Source of the DNA: Planctomycetales bacterium
Lineage (GTDB): Bacteria > Planctomycetota > Planctomycetia > Pirellulales > Pirellulaceae
DNA: 48,947 nucleotides
NCBI GenBank assembly: GCA_020426845.1
Contig: JAGQPF010000688.1
Span: 1-48,947, forward strand
Direction: 5' to 3'
A program made the position numbers and the translations under genes. The notes beneath the pieces are model-generated. The model ran no database searches, was not told where the DNA came from, and was given only the letters and a program-made list of their open reading frames with translations. Positions 35,918-45,227 of this stretch are shown piece after piece. Each line of letters opens with the position of its first letter. The stretch's first letter is position 1.

Positions 35918-37363
35918 ATGTCATCAAGATTGCGAAACAAAGATAGCGGGCTGGCGATGGTTGAGTCCATGGCGCGCCGCGCCTTTCTCGCGCAAGGCGG
36001 AATGTCGCTCGGCGCGATCGCGCTGCAGTCGCTGCTTGGCAGCGACCTGGCGATCGGCCAGCGCGTTGACTTCGCGCCGCGTGCCAAACGAGTCATCTTT
36101 CTCACTCAGTCCGGCGGGCCCTCGCAGATCGAGCTCTACGACGACAAACCGGGCTTGGCCCAGTGGGCCGGCAAGGAGCTGCCGCCCAGTGTTCGGCAAG
36201 GCCAACGACTAACGACGATGACCGCCAATCAGAAGCAGCTGATCATGCCGGCCCGGTCGCGATTTCAACGGCGGGGAGAATCGGGCGCCACGGTCAGCGA
36301 CTGGTTGCCGCACATTGCCGATGCGGCGGACGAGCTCTGCTTCGTCAAGTCCATGACAACCGATCAGATCAATCATGCCCCGGCCATGACCAAGTTCCTC
36401 ACCGGGCATCAAATCCCCGGCCGCCCTAGCGTCGGCGCTTGGACGAGCTACGGACTGGGCAGCGAAAATCGGGACCTGCCGGACTTCCTGGTGCTGATCT
36501 CCAAGATGAAGCGGCCCAGCGATCAGCCTCTGTACGATCACTATTGGGGAAGCGGCTTTTTGCCTTCGCGGTATCAGGGAGTGAAGCTCCGCAACGCCGA
36601 GGATCCCGTGCTCTACCTGCGAGATCCGTCCGGCCTGCCCCGCAACGTGCGTCGCGGCATGCTGGATGGACTCGCCGAGTTGAACCAACAGCGGCTTGAC
36701 GCCACCGGCGACGCGGAGATCGAAACGCGAATTCGGCAATACGAGATGGCTTGGCGAATGCAAACCAGCATCCCCGAGCTCAACGACCTCAGCGGCGAGA
36801 CCGAGGAGACGTTTCGCCTCTACGGCGCCGACTCACGGCGAGCGGGAAGTTACGCCGCGAATTGCATTCTGGCCCGTCGCTTGGTCGAGCGAGGCGTTCG
36901 CTTCGTGCAATTGTTTCACCCGGATTGGGACCACCATAGTCGGCTGCAATCATGGTGCACCGCGCGCTGCCGCGACACCGACCAGGCCAGCGCGGCGCTT
37001 GTGCTGGATCTCAAGCGGCGCGGCTTGTTGGACGACACCCTGGTCGTTTGGGGCGGCGAGTTTGGGCGAGGCGTCGCGGGGCAGGGCCAATGGGACAGCC
37101 CCGAAGGCGGGCGCGACCACCACCCACGCTGCTTTACGATCTGGATGGCTGGAGGCGGGCTGCGATCCGGCTTCTCTTACGGCGCAACCGACGACTTCAG
37201 CTACAACGTTGCCGAACACCCCGTGCATGTGCGCGACTTGCACGCGACCATGTTGCATCTGCTCGGCATCGACCACGAACGCCTGACCTTCCGCCGGCAG
37301 GGGCTGGACTTTCGACTCACGGGAGTCGAGCCGACTCGCGTGGTGCATGAGCTGATGGCATGA
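35918..37363 (+). CDS. DUF1501 protein (sulfatase-like fold), partner of DUF1549/DUF1553
   Basis: 481 residues from ATG 35918. ATG 35888 and GTG 35903 lie inside the upstream gene and are possible. An Arg pair precedes a hydrophobic stretch (MARRAFLAQGGMSLGAIALQ), suggesting Tat export. The DUF1501 pattern is complete: AKRVIFLTQSGGPSQIELYD, CFVKSMTTDQINHAPA, TGHQIPGRPSVGAWTSYGLG, GVRFVQLFHPDWDHHS, LVVWGGEFGR and GRDHHPRCFTIWMAGGG. It resembles alkaline-phosphatase-superfamily metal sites but has no sulfatase CxPxR. It starts 7 bases after, or overlaps, the DUF1553 gene and so forms an operon with it. Confidence 0.93.
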   Translation: MSSRLRNKDSGLAMVESMARRAFLAQGGMSLGAIALQSLLGSDLAIGQRVDFAPRAKRVIFLTQSGGPSQIELYDDKPGLAQWAGKELPPSVRQGQRLTTMTANQKQLIMPARSRFQRRGESGATVSDWLPHIADAADELCFVKSMTTDQINHAPAMTKFLTGHQIPGRPSVGAWTSYGLGSENRDLPDFLVLISKMKRPSDQPLYDHYWGSGFLPSRYQGVKLRNAEDPVLYLRDPSGLPRNVRRGMLDGLAELNQQRLDATGDAEIETRIRQYEMAWRMQTSIPELNDLSGETEETFRLYGADSRRAGSYAANCILARRLVERGVRFVQLFHPDWDHHSRLQSWCTARCRDTDQASAALVLDLKRRGLLDDTLVVWGGEFGRGVAGQGQWDSPEGGRDHHPRCFTIWMAGGGLRSGFSYGATDDFSYNVAEHPVHVRDLHATMLHLLGIDHERLTFRRQGLDFRLTGVEPTRVVHELMA

Positions 37364-37390
37364 GCTCGATCCCGCCCTTGTCAAAGCCAG

Positions 37391-37897
37391 CTACCCTCGC
37401 GGGTACTGTCGACAGTACTCATACAACGCCATCACCGTCGCGGTGGCCGCGTTGTAACTGTAGGGCATGCCCCAGACCGGGATCTCCACGACGTGGTGGA
37501 GCACCTTGAGCACCTCGGGCTCAATCCCTTTTCGCTCGTGGCCAATCACGAGGACCGTGTTGCGAGGGAACGAGAATTCGGGCAGGCTGACGGAACCCTC
37601 CGCCTGCTCGAGCCCTACGAGCACGGCGTCGGTCTCTTCGCGAATCCGCTTCAGAGTCGGCAGCAGCGTACGGCGCGATTCGATTTCAATCTGATCAAGC
37701 GCATCGCGGGCGATCTTTCGGTCGATGCGCACACTGCCAGCGGCGATGATCTTCGTCACCCCACAGCATCCCGCTGCGCGGACGATCCGCGACAGGTTGA
37801 CGTTGCTCTGCATTTCAGGGCAGGCAATCACCAACTCGCGGGGACGATCCAGCGGAGTCGGCGGCTTATGCCGGAGATGAACGTGTCGCTCGGCCAT
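37391..37897 (-). CDS. SpoU/TrmH-family RNA 2'-O-methyltransferase
   Basis: 168 residues, a stand-alone SPOUT catalytic domain without an N-terminal RNA-binding domain, like TrmL-sized members. Visible motifs: motif 1 MQSNVNLSRIVRAAGCCGV, motif 2 TVLVIGHERKGIEPEVL and motif 3 EIPVWGMPYSYNAATATVMALYEY, where the usual SLNVSVA is replaced by SYNAATA. It transfers methyl from S-adenosylmethionine to a ribose of tRNA or rRNA in the cytoplasm; the target is unknown. Its 3' end faces the DUF1501 gene over 27 bases, and the TPR-redoxin gene lies upstream on the same strand. Confidence 0.9.
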   Translation of the reverse strand: MAERHVHLRHKPPTPLDRPRELVIACPEMQSNVNLSRIVRAAGCCGVTKIIAAGSVRIDRKIARDALDQIEIESRRTLLPTLKRIREETDAVLVGLEQAEGSVSLPEFSFPRNTVLVIGHERKGIEPEVLKVLHHVVEIPVWGMPYSYNAATATVMALYEYCRQYPRG

Positions 37898-37922
37898 CGC
37901 AGGCCAACCCTCGGTCTATCGG

Positions 37923-40391
37923 CTACTTCGCCGCTTCCACGATTCTTGCTCCGCCTTCGGACGGACGCGTCGCCTGCAGTTTCAGCAGCCTCGGCGCCTC
38001 CTTCAGCAAGAACTCCGCGTCCATGAACGGCTCGTAGCTGATGTCCTGCCACAGCACCAATCCGCGAGCGTCGATCAGGAAGGTGCCGTGCAGCGCCTGC
38101 TGCTCGAAATCGTCAAAGGCGCGATACTTGCGGAAGACTTCCAGCTTGGGGTCCGCCACCAAGGGAAAACTCAGTTTGCCGGGTTTGTAGTCCTTGATCG
38201 AGATCTGCAGGCCCTCGACATCGTCCGAACTCACCGCGACCAAGTCGATGCCTGCGGCCGCGAACTTCTCCTTCATCGGCGAGAACTTCTGCAACTGCTC
38301 GGCGCAATGCAAGCAGCCGTACCCGAGGTAGAAGATGGCGATCACCGGTCGGCCTCGGAAATCTTCCAGCGACCGCTGCTTGCCGTCGGCATCCGACAAC
38401 TCCCAGCCCGGAGCCGGCGATGGCTGCCACCGGAATGGGCCCAGTTCATCCAAGCTCGGGCGTTCGCCAAAATCCTTGCCCGGCTTGAATGGTTCTCGCC
38501 AGTCAGCTCCGTCGTCCGCCAGTTCCATGTCGCGAGCGAGCTCCGTCATTCTCTGCGCGACCTCCACATTCTGATCGAGCGTCGCGCCAACGGTGCGGAG
38601 CGCCTTGAATTGCTCCTTGGCCGCGTCCACCTCGCCGTGACGATGGAGCAGATCGATGTAGGTGGCCAACGGCAGCACCTCGTTGTCGTGCGATGAGACG
38701 TACCGCTTGATCGCGTCGATCGCGGCCTTTTGTTCACCTGCCTCGTACTGCACACGCGCCAACAGATGCGTGTCGATGCCGCCCGCCTTCTTGAGCATCT
38801 CATAGGCAGCCTTGGCGTCGCCGGCCGCCGCCAGTCGCCAGCCTTCGACAGACCGCTCGGCCTTCTCCATTTCGCGAATGTCAGCGGCGAACGCCTTGGC
38901 CGCGTCCGCGACCGCCTTGTTCAACGCTTTTGTCTGGGCGTCCTTCAACGCCGGCGGAGCCGACTCCCAAGGCGGCAACGGGTTGCCCTTGGCGTCGTCC
39001 AAGGCCAATTCTGTGACCTGTTCTCGCAGATACTTGCGACGAGCGGCCGATTCGGCGCGTTCCACCTCTTGGCGTTTCGCGGTCAACAGCTTAGCAATCT
39101 CCTCCGCGGCCGCTTTGCCTTGCTCCAGATGCGGCCCCGCTTGGCCTTTGGCCCGTCCGTAGTGAGCGGCCCCGAGCAGCGCGAGTCGCTCCATCTTCAG
39201 CGCCGTCGTGGGGCCCTCCTCGATGTAGCCCTCGGAGATCAGCTCGATGGCTAACTCATGTAGTTCATAGCGTTGCAGCACCTCGGTCAAGCGACGGCGC
39301 CCATAATTCGCGCTGCCGCGCGCATGAGTGTTGTACTTGGGGTGACGGGGCAGTTCGAGCATGTTGCGCGCCAGGCTAACCGCGTCCTCCACTCGCCCGA
39401 CATACATCAGGTTGCGAATCAACCACTCGTTGTTGTGGGCAAAGTTGTGAATCTGATCGGGCAGCACCCGATCGCGCATCATGTGGGCATGGTCGACTCG
39501 CGCCGATGCCTCCTGTTGCCAGACCGCCTCGTTGTAACGCTTCAGACGCGAGTAGATGTGGCCGGGCATGTGCCACATGTGAGCGATTGCGGGCGAGCCC
39601 TCGCCACACAGTGCCGAAGACTCCAACGCTTTGGCAGGTTTTTTCGCGTCCCACAAGTGAATGCGAAAATGGTGCGCCGAGTGCAGAGGCTGCTTGGCGA
39701 ACACTTCTCCGAGCAAGGCGTCGATCGCGAAATAGCTGGTGATCTTCGAGCCGCTCGATCGATTCAGGTACAGTTGGAGCGCCAACAGCGCCTTCGCCTC
39801 AATGTCGTCGGGATACTCGAGCAACAGTTTGTCGAGATCCTCGACGTATCGCTCGCCTCGCTCTTTGCTCTTCTTGGGGTCGGCGTTGACGTAGGTGTTG
39901 AAGGCCTCGAGATACATGCGTTCGCGAGGTGTGACGCTTTTCACCCGTTTCATGGCCTCGGACATGAAGCCCTTGGCGCGTTTCGTGTTTTGGTAGTTGG
40001 CGACTGCGGCGCCCCAATACGCCATCGCGCATTCCGGGTCGATCGAGATCGCCTGACGGAAGGAACGCTCCGCCTCGAAGTACCAGAAGCCATAGAGCTG
40101 GCCCAGCCCTTGCGAGACAAACGCCTGTGCCTCCTTGCTCGACGTCGTGACGGGAAAGTCGACGTGCCCGGTGCCCGTCATCAGATAGGCGCGCTGACGC
40201 GGACCCTCGTTAAACACTTCGCCATGGTAGGAGTGCCCCGCATCGACGGGCTCCTCGAGCGGCGCCTCGGCCTTGGCTGGTTCGGCGGCGACGACGCTCG
40301 ACATTGCCCCTGACACGAGAGCCGAGCAGGCGGCAAAGGCCACACAGAGGTTTGACCAAAACGACACTGGCAGAGCGGGATGCTTCTTCAT
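37923..40391 (-). CDS. Exported TPR-redoxin (AhpC/TSA-like) protein
   Basis: 822 residues from ATG 40391 (MKKHPALPVSFWSNLCVAFA), with a signal peptide ending near VVAAEP. Residues about 85-560 hold TPR-like helices (SQGLGQLYGFWYFEAERSFR, SIDPECAMAYWGAAVANYQ) and resemble planctomycete tetratricopeptide proteins with HMWHMPGHIYSRLKRYNEA. The C-terminal 160 residues are a thioredoxin-fold redoxin: LEDFRGRPVIAIFYLGYGCLHCAEQL, with a CxxC at C693 and C696, then HGTFLIDARGLVLWQDI. It is likely a periplasmic thiol oxidoreductase or peroxiredoxin with a scaffold domain. The frame extends upstream to 40544 through a dispersed repeat, which I exclude. Confidence 0.9.
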   Translation of the reverse strand: MKKHPALPVSFWSNLCVAFAACSALVSGAMSSVVAAEPAKAEAPLEEPVDAGHSYHGEVFNEGPRQRAYLMTGTGHVDFPVTTSSKEAQAFVSQGLGQLYGFWYFEAERSFRQAISIDPECAMAYWGAAVANYQNTKRAKGFMSEAMKRVKSVTPRERMYLEAFNTYVNADPKKSKERGERYVEDLDKLLLEYPDDIEAKALLALQLYLNRSSGSKITSYFAIDALLGEVFAKQPLHSAHHFRIHLWDAKKPAKALESSALCGEGSPAIAHMWHMPGHIYSRLKRYNEAVWQQEASARVDHAHMMRDRVLPDQIHNFAHNNEWLIRNLMYVGRVEDAVSLARNMLELPRHPKYNTHARGSANYGRRRLTEVLQRYELHELAIELISEGYIEEGPTTALKMERLALLGAAHYGRAKGQAGPHLEQGKAAAEEIAKLLTAKRQEVERAESAARRKYLREQVTELALDDAKGNPLPPWESAPPALKDAQTKALNKAVADAAKAFAADIREMEKAERSVEGWRLAAAGDAKAAYEMLKKAGGIDTHLLARVQYEAGEQKAAIDAIKRYVSSHDNEVLPLATYIDLLHRHGEVDAAKEQFKALRTVGATLDQNVEVAQRMTELARDMELADDGADWREPFKPGKDFGERPSLDELGPFRWQPSPAPGWELSDADGKQRSLEDFRGRPVIAIFYLGYGCLHCAEQLQKFSPMKEKFAAAGIDLVAVSSDDVEGLQISIKDYKPGKLSFPLVADPKLEVFRKYRAFDDFEQQALHGTFLIDARGLVLWQDISYEPFMDAEFLLKEAPRLLKLQATRPSEGGARIVEAAK

Positions 40392-40491
40392 CGCGAACCC
40401 TGAGTGAAATGGATCAGAGGTGGGCAGGGCCGCGCATTGGACGGCCCGAAGGGGAGTAGTTGCAGGCGGGAAGAGTCGGGGCCGCTCGGGC

Positions 40492-40526
40492 CCCATCGCT
40501 GGCGACCCCTGTGAGGCTTGGCGGGC
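40492..40526 (-). repeat. 36-bp dispersed repeat, diverged copy C (inverted)
   Basis: Read on the minus strand, GCCTCACAGGGGTCGCCAGC matches copies A and B with only a few changes over about 27 bases and then decays. It lies about 100 bases upstream of the TPR-redoxin start. Confidence 0.7.
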
Positions 40527-40650
40527 CTGCCGGGTTTCTCTCACCGCGTGCCGCAGACTCCAAGCGTTTCAGCGTAGGCGGGAGCATAGTCGGAAGCAAG
40601 TACCTAATGCATGCGTAGTGCTGCGCGGCGAGCCGCCGCAGCGATCGTCC

Positions 40651-40862
40651 GTAGCATGGGCGTCCTCGCCCGTGCGCGGCGAGCAGCCGCAAAGCACGGC
40701 CCATGCCCCAGCAAAAAGAGTCTCGGCCAGCACCAAGGGGGTGCGCAGTCCTGCACGGGCGAGGGCGCCCATGCTACGCGCGAAGCGTGCATCGGCCGGC
40801 ACCAAGGGGCTGCGCAGTGCTGCACGGGCGAGGGCACCCATGCTACGCGCGAAGCGTGCATC
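40651..40862. repeat. Inverted and tandem repeats (GTAGCATGGGCG family, 69-bp units)
   Basis: GTAGCATGGGCGTCCTCGCC at 40651 recurs inverted at 40753-40777 and 40822-40846. The latter two belong to a tandem 69-bp unit (40725-40793 and 40794-40862) with about five differences, and a third partial unit starts at 40863. The whole 526-base gap between the TPR-redoxin start and the apbE stop (40392-40917) is occupied by this and copy C; no gene is seen. Confidence 0.9.
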
Positions 40863-40917
40863 AGCCGGCACAAGGGGTTGCGTAAAAGCGGCCCCTCAGT
40901 CGAGCGACGGCCGCTGT

Positions 40918-41991
40918 TCATTCGCCGGCAGCTGACCAGCAGTCATCCGGCAAGTTCCGCACAATCAATTCGATTGACCCGCTCCGCGGTCCGGGAACGA
41001 CGAACACGGCCCCCAGCTCGGGACGTTGTTGCAACAGTTCCTCGGCCTGCTCCACTCCCATCACGTACATCGCGGTGGCCAGGGCGTCGGCCTCCGTTGC
41101 GGTTGGCGCCAAGATGGTCGCCGAGAGCACTCCTTCAGAGGGGAAACCCGTTCGGGGATCCAGGATATGCCCCAATCGTCGGCCTTGGTGGTGGAAATAT
41201 TGATTCCCGCAACCCGAAGTTGCCATGGCGACATCACTCAGGTTCAAAACGCCAAGGCGCTGCTGTGGAATCAAGGGGTGCATCAACCCCACCGTCCAAC
41301 ACGATTGCCCATGTTTGGCACCGCGAACCAGAACACTGCTCTTGCCGCCCTGAATCACGAAGTCCTCCACCTCGGCGTCATCCAAACACTCCGCCGCCCG
41401 ATCCAAAGCCCAGCCCTTGCCGATCGCCCCGAGATTGATCTCGATACCGGGACGCGTGAACTGGATCGTTGAATCGTCTTCGTCGAGTTCAATGGCGTCG
41501 CTGCCGATGTTGGCCAGCGTTTCACGCAGTTCGATTTCGTCCGGCCACTTGCCTCGCCGTTGGTGGAACCCCCATACGCGGGTGAGCGGTCCGGAGGTCA
41601 TGTCAAACGCGCCACCCGTTTCGCGCCACAGCCGGACTCCGATCGAGAGCAATTCCCACAGCCCGGCCTCGATCTGCTTGGGTCCGACGGCCGCCTCGCG
41701 ATTCACGGCGCTAACCTCGCTATGTGCACGATAGATCGACAGCTGATCTTCGAGCTCCTCGATGCGGTCCAGGGCCGCCATGGCGGCATCGGGCGCCTGA
41801 CGATACTTCTCGGCATCCACAATCACCTGGAATTCGGTTGCCATCGCGTTGCGAGAGAAATACAGAGAGAAGTTCTCTGCGCGCCGCTCGGACAACTGCG
41901 GGGCGGGAGTTGGCCCCAGCAAATTGCCAACGGCGCGGGCGGCAGCTTTCCCCTGCAAGAAGTCACGGCGATTGGTGAGTCGGTCATTCAT
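40918..41991 (-). CDS. apbE: FAD:protein FMN transferase (ApbE)
   Basis: 357 residues from ATG 41991 (MNDRLTNRRDFLQGKAAARA), which places an RRDFLQ twin-arginine-type motif at the start, suggesting Tat export; an upstream frame to 42033 adds nothing. Family motifs are visible: ATEFQVIV, GAFDMTSGPLTRVWGFH, IEINLGAIGKGWALDRA, GRRLGHILDPRTGFPSEG and ATEADALATAMYVMG (flavin and Mg binding). ApbE covalently attaches FMN to Ser/Thr of target proteins in the periplasm, e.g. Na-translocating reductases or Rnf; no target gene is in the window. It is divergent from the cytochrome gene at 42206, with a 214-base gap. Confidence 0.94.
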   Translation of the reverse strand: MNDRLTNRRDFLQGKAAARAVGNLLGPTPAPQLSERRAENFSLYFSRNAMATEFQVIVDAEKYRQAPDAAMAALDRIEELEDQLSIYRAHSEVSAVNREAAVGPKQIEAGLWELLSIGVRLWRETGGAFDMTSGPLTRVWGFHQRRGKWPDEIELRETLANIGSDAIELDEDDSTIQFTRPGIEINLGAIGKGWALDRAAECLDDAEVEDFVIQGGKSSVLVRGAKHGQSCWTVGLMHPLIPQQRLGVLNLSDVAMATSGCGNQYFHHQGRRLGHILDPRTGFPSEGVLSATILAPTATEADALATAMYVMGVEQAEELLQQRPELGAVFVVPGPRSGSIELIVRNLPDDCWSAAGE

Positions 41992-42205
41992 GGTCGAGCA
42001 ACGCAGGTCGCAGCGTGTGGCGGGGCTTCTCATTGATTATACATGGCGACCGTCCGGCTTTCGGCCAGCCACCTTTGCTCGCAAACTTGTGATTTGGGGG
42101 CAGAGACGAAATAATGGAGCAGTGGAGGAGCGATTCACAAGATGCTCAACCGTCCTTGGCGGGACCTCCTTCGCAATACTTCCCCGGCAATTACGAGAGT
42201 GACAG

Positions 42206-43162
42206 ATGAACCACGCTTCCCGTTGGACCTTGGCCATCATCATGGCAGGGATCGTGGCGATTGTGCCGACATGGTCGCTTGCACAGCGAGGCTCGAAGGC
42301 CAAGCGAGTGGCGCCGCCCAAATTCGCGCCGAGCGACGGCTCGGAATATTTCTTCAGCGACGTTTTCTCCACCCTGCAGGGACCTCGGCCCGACTTGCAC
42401 AAAGGGCCGGCCGCCAAGGCTGGAGCTGCCAGCACGGCGGGAACGGATGGCGGCAACGCTTCGGTGGCAGGCTGGGCCGCTGCCATCTCCTCCGAGACGA
42501 TCGAGAACGAAATCAAGTCCGTCAAAACCTCGCTGGACACCAACGTCACCACGCCGACGAAATTCCGCAGCGGCGACTATCGGCTATGCCGCACCGACTT
42601 CACGGTCACCGCGATGCTGTTTGGAATCATCCACGAATACGACGGGGATGTGCGTTTCGCGGAAGGCGCCTCCGGCCTTCGCGACCTGCTGGCCCGCGCG
42701 GCCAGGAATTGCAGCACCGGCAGCCCGCAGACCTACGCGGAAGCGAAATTGCGCAAGACCGACCTGCAAGACCTCGTCGGCGGCGCCAAGTTTCAAGGGC
42801 AACCGGGAGATCCGGACGCGACATGGGACAAGATCTGTGATCGATCGCCCCTCATGCAGCGACTGGAGCTTGCTTTTGAAAAGCGGCTGCAACCCGCGCT
42901 CGCGAGCGCCGCCTCGTTTAAGGACAACAAGGACATGTTGATTCACGAGGCCGAGCTCGTCGCCGCCATGTCCATGGTGCTGATGAAGGAAGGCATGGCG
43001 GACGGCGACGCGGATGACTACAAAGAGTTTTGCGAGGAGATGAAAAAAGGCGCCGGCGACATCGTCTCCGGCGCCAAGCAAGGCAATTATGAGGCGGCGC
43101 GAAACGGCGCGGGCGCCATCACCAAGTCGTGCAGCGTCTGTCACGAAAACTACCGCGGCTAG
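42206..43162 (+). CDS. Exported cytochrome c'-like monoheme protein
   Basis: 318 residues with a signal peptide (WTLAIIMAGIVAIVPTWSLA-Q). The single heme site is C309-S-V-C-H313, six residues from the C-terminus, the arrangement of cytochrome c' four-helix bundles. Upstream the protein has helical segments (DYRLCRTDFTVTAMLFGIIH, MLIHEAELVAAMSMVLMKEG, DYKEFCEEMKKGAGDIV). The length is more than twice that of a classic c', so it probably has two helical domains with only the second keeping heme. Expected periplasmic, perhaps in gas binding or electron transfer. It is convergent with the flippase-like gene. Confidence 0.85.
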   Translation: MNHASRWTLAIIMAGIVAIVPTWSLAQRGSKAKRVAPPKFAPSDGSEYFFSDVFSTLQGPRPDLHKGPAAKAGAASTAGTDGGNASVAGWAAAISSETIENEIKSVKTSLDTNVTTPTKFRSGDYRLCRTDFTVTAMLFGIIHEYDGDVRFAEGASGLRDLLARAARNCSTGSPQTYAEAKLRKTDLQDLVGGAKFQGQPGDPDATWDKICDRSPLMQRLELAFEKRLQPALASAASFKDNKDMLIHEAELVAAMSMVLMKEGMADGDADDYKEFCEEMKKGAGDIVSGAKQGNYEAARNGAGAITKSCSVCHENYRG

Positions 43163-43223
43163 CTGCGGTTGGATGGCCGATACGAGGCAACTCATTTCGA
43201 CGTTGCCCGACGTTGCCCGACCT

Positions 43224-44258
43224 TCAATCCAGGGCTTGCTGCTTCGGCGTCGCCTGCTGGCCCCCCAGGCGTTCCGCTTCGTCGAGCACCTTTTTCAGCT
43301 CGCTGCGGCCGCGAATGTAAAACACGGCGCCGACTGCGGCGATGGCGAAAGTCGTCAGGCGGAACACCAGCGCCACGAGAATCCCCGAGACTTCGTGCGG
43401 CGAGTTGGGGACAATCTCGTACAGTTTGGCCAATGCCAGTTCCAGGGCGCCCAGTCCGCCGGGAGTCAGCGGCAGCGCATTGGCAATCATCGCCAACGGC
43501 GCCATCACCAGATGCTCGCCCAGCGTCGGGACTTCGACAAACAAGGCGTTGGCGATGAGCGCGATCGCGACCGCAATCATGAAGTGGACGCCCAGGCTGA
43601 TCACGGCAATGCACACCAACACCAGCGGTCTCGACTGGTAGAGCCGCACCCCGGCGATCACCTTGGACACCGGTCCGCCGAGCAGCGGCAGTTGGGAGAT
43701 CCACTGCGACACCCGGCCGCGAGTCAACAAGGGCGACATCACCAGCACCAGACCCAGCCCGCCGATGACGGCGCCCGCCAACGTGCATTGACATAGCACC
43801 CGCACGGAGGCATCGCCCGCGTTCAACACGTCCGTCGTGAGCACTCCGATGGTGGCCACCAACAGCAGGGCGTACAGTCCCACCACGCGATCCACAATCA
43901 CTGTGGCAACCGCTTCGGCTCGACGCCGCTCCTGTTCCCTGGCAATAAAGACTGCCTTGAACAGGTCGCCACCGACGGAGCCCGGGGCGATAAAGTTCAT
44001 GAGGTAGCCGAGGAACCCCAGCCGCAGCGCATCTCGGAAGCGAAAAGGCAGCTCCAGGCTGCGCACCAATAGCCACCACCGCGCGAAACTGAGTGTCACC
44101 GCGCCGAACGCCATCAGGAACGCGAGCGCCAGCAACCCCCAGTGCTTGGGATGGTCGCGGAGCGTCTCCAACTGCCCCGGCTCGAGCTGTCGCAGCAAGT
44201 AGGCGATCACAAGCGCCGGCAGCAGCAGCTTCAGCAACAGAATGAGATGTTTTTTCAA
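43224..44258 (-). CDS. Lysylphosphatidylglycerol synthase-TM/flippase-like membrane protein (UPF0104)
   Basis: 344 residues with about eight transmembrane helices: LLLKLLLPALVIAYLL, WGLLALAFLMAFGAVTLSFA, AVIGGLGLVLVMSPLL and others. Family marks are FLGYLMNFIAPGSVGGDLFKAVFIAREQ (the conserved N-x-x-P-G-S-x-G-G-D region) and NALPLTPGGLGALELALAKLY. This matches the flippase-like domain of MprF and the stand-alone UPF0104 proteins, thought to move lipids across the membrane. No synthase domain is attached. The C-terminus is cytoplasmic and charged. No neighbour indicates a substrate. Confidence 0.9.
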   Translation of the reverse strand: MKKHLILLLKLLLPALVIAYLLRQLEPGQLETLRDHPKHWGLLALAFLMAFGAVTLSFARWWLLVRSLELPFRFRDALRLGFLGYLMNFIAPGSVGGDLFKAVFIAREQERRRAEAVATVIVDRVVGLYALLLVATIGVLTTDVLNAGDASVRVLCQCTLAGAVIGGLGLVLVMSPLLTRGRVSQWISQLPLLGGPVSKVIAGVRLYQSRPLVLVCIAVISLGVHFMIAVAIALIANALFVEVPTLGEHLVMAPLAMIANALPLTPGGLGALELALAKLYEIVPNSPHEVSGILVALVFRLTTFAIAAVGAVFYIRGRSELKKVLDEAERLGGQQATPKQQALD

Positions 44259-44624
44259 TTTCGGTCCTTCCTGCCCCGCGGCGCCCGATGCCAGGTCGCG
44301 ACACGCGGGGCCCCTTGGCCGTGCGCGCTACCGGACAGACGTCGCTCTCCTGCCATCATTGAACCGAATTCCGCCCGTGAACGCGAGATCGCCCCGTGCC
44401 CACTCAAGCCGTGCATTTGTGCATTCGGGTGTCCTTGACACACTTTGCGGGCGGTGTTACCGTTCTCTCTTACTAAGTGCCGAACAGCGGCGAGAGTGAA
44501 CCTATTTCCACTCCGCCCTCTCACACTTAGGTCGACTGTGGCTGGATCGGTTGGGGATTTGCCCAATCCTAGGACACGAATTACCCAACCGTGCCCAACA
44601 ACAGCCATAGCCGCCACCCAATCG
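44259..44624. other. 366-base divergent intergenic region
   Basis: No convincing gene. It contains an inverted repeat CTAAGTG/CACTTAG (44473-44479 with 44524-44530) enclosing a second pairing, GAGAG with CTCTC, so the segment could fold as a structured RNA. The promoters of the flippase-like gene and of tRNA-Ala should lie here. Confidence 0.5.
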
Positions 44625-44699
<75 letters not shown>

Positions 44700-44710
44700 C
44701 AAACAACTTA

Positions 44711-44746
44711 AGCCGCCGAAGCATTGCTCGGCGGCTTTTCTTTTTG
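44711..44746 (+). terminator. Rho-independent terminator of tRNA-Ala
   Basis: A perfect 10-bp stem (44711-44720 with 44729-44738), then TTTTCTTTTT. Confidence 0.93.
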
Positions 44747-44820
44747 GCGTTACCGGGCTCAGGGTAAACGCACGGATCTTGGCTCACATAGATCTGGATT
44801 GCACGCGATGCGGCGCTTCA

Positions 44821-44944
44821 TGGCAAAGGCTGCCAGCCTGTGATGCTGGTGGTCTGCCGTCGTGGCACAGGCTGCCAGCCTGTGATGGTGGTGGTCTGCC
44901 GCAACCTGCAGGGATGTGGCACAGCTGATCTGCCACAGGTTGCC
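44821..44944. repeat. 42-bp tandem repeat (GGCTGCCAGCCTGTGATG family)
   Basis: Two units start at 44821 and 44863 (TGGCAMAGGCTGCCAGCCTG then TGATGSTGGTGGTCTGCC), with a decayed third from 44917. GGCTGCCAGCC can form a hairpin. The remaining bases up to the gene at 45228 hold nothing else I can recognise. Confidence 0.8.
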
Positions 44945-45227
44945 ATGGATTCCTGAACCTCGACTCTGCCTGATAAGTGGAGTTGCAGGAACAGGCGGCA
45001 AAATCGCACCAGGCGTTTTGGGAAATTTCGAGAACATCGGGGCTCTAGTCAATGTTTTGGGATTCGGTCGACGATATCTGCTGCTGACAGTACTCGACGT
45101 TGCGTAGGGCAATCGACGTGGTGCAGTGTCGCCGAAGGCGGAATGCTCGGGACCGCTCCCTCGATGTCCAAATCCCATTTTTCCAATTTGCGTTTCAGTG
45201 CAAGTCCCTGGTTGTAGGAGCTTCCTA

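Noticed and set aside
39273-40313. Plus-strand open frame of 346 codons opposite the TPR-redoxin gene
   Set aside because: No motif, start context or conservation pattern; wholly covered by the supported minus-strand gene.
40611-41438. Plus-strand open frame through the 69-bp repeats into apbE antisense
   Set aside because: Arg/Pro/Ser-rich low-complexity translation produced by repeats and the antisense of apbE.
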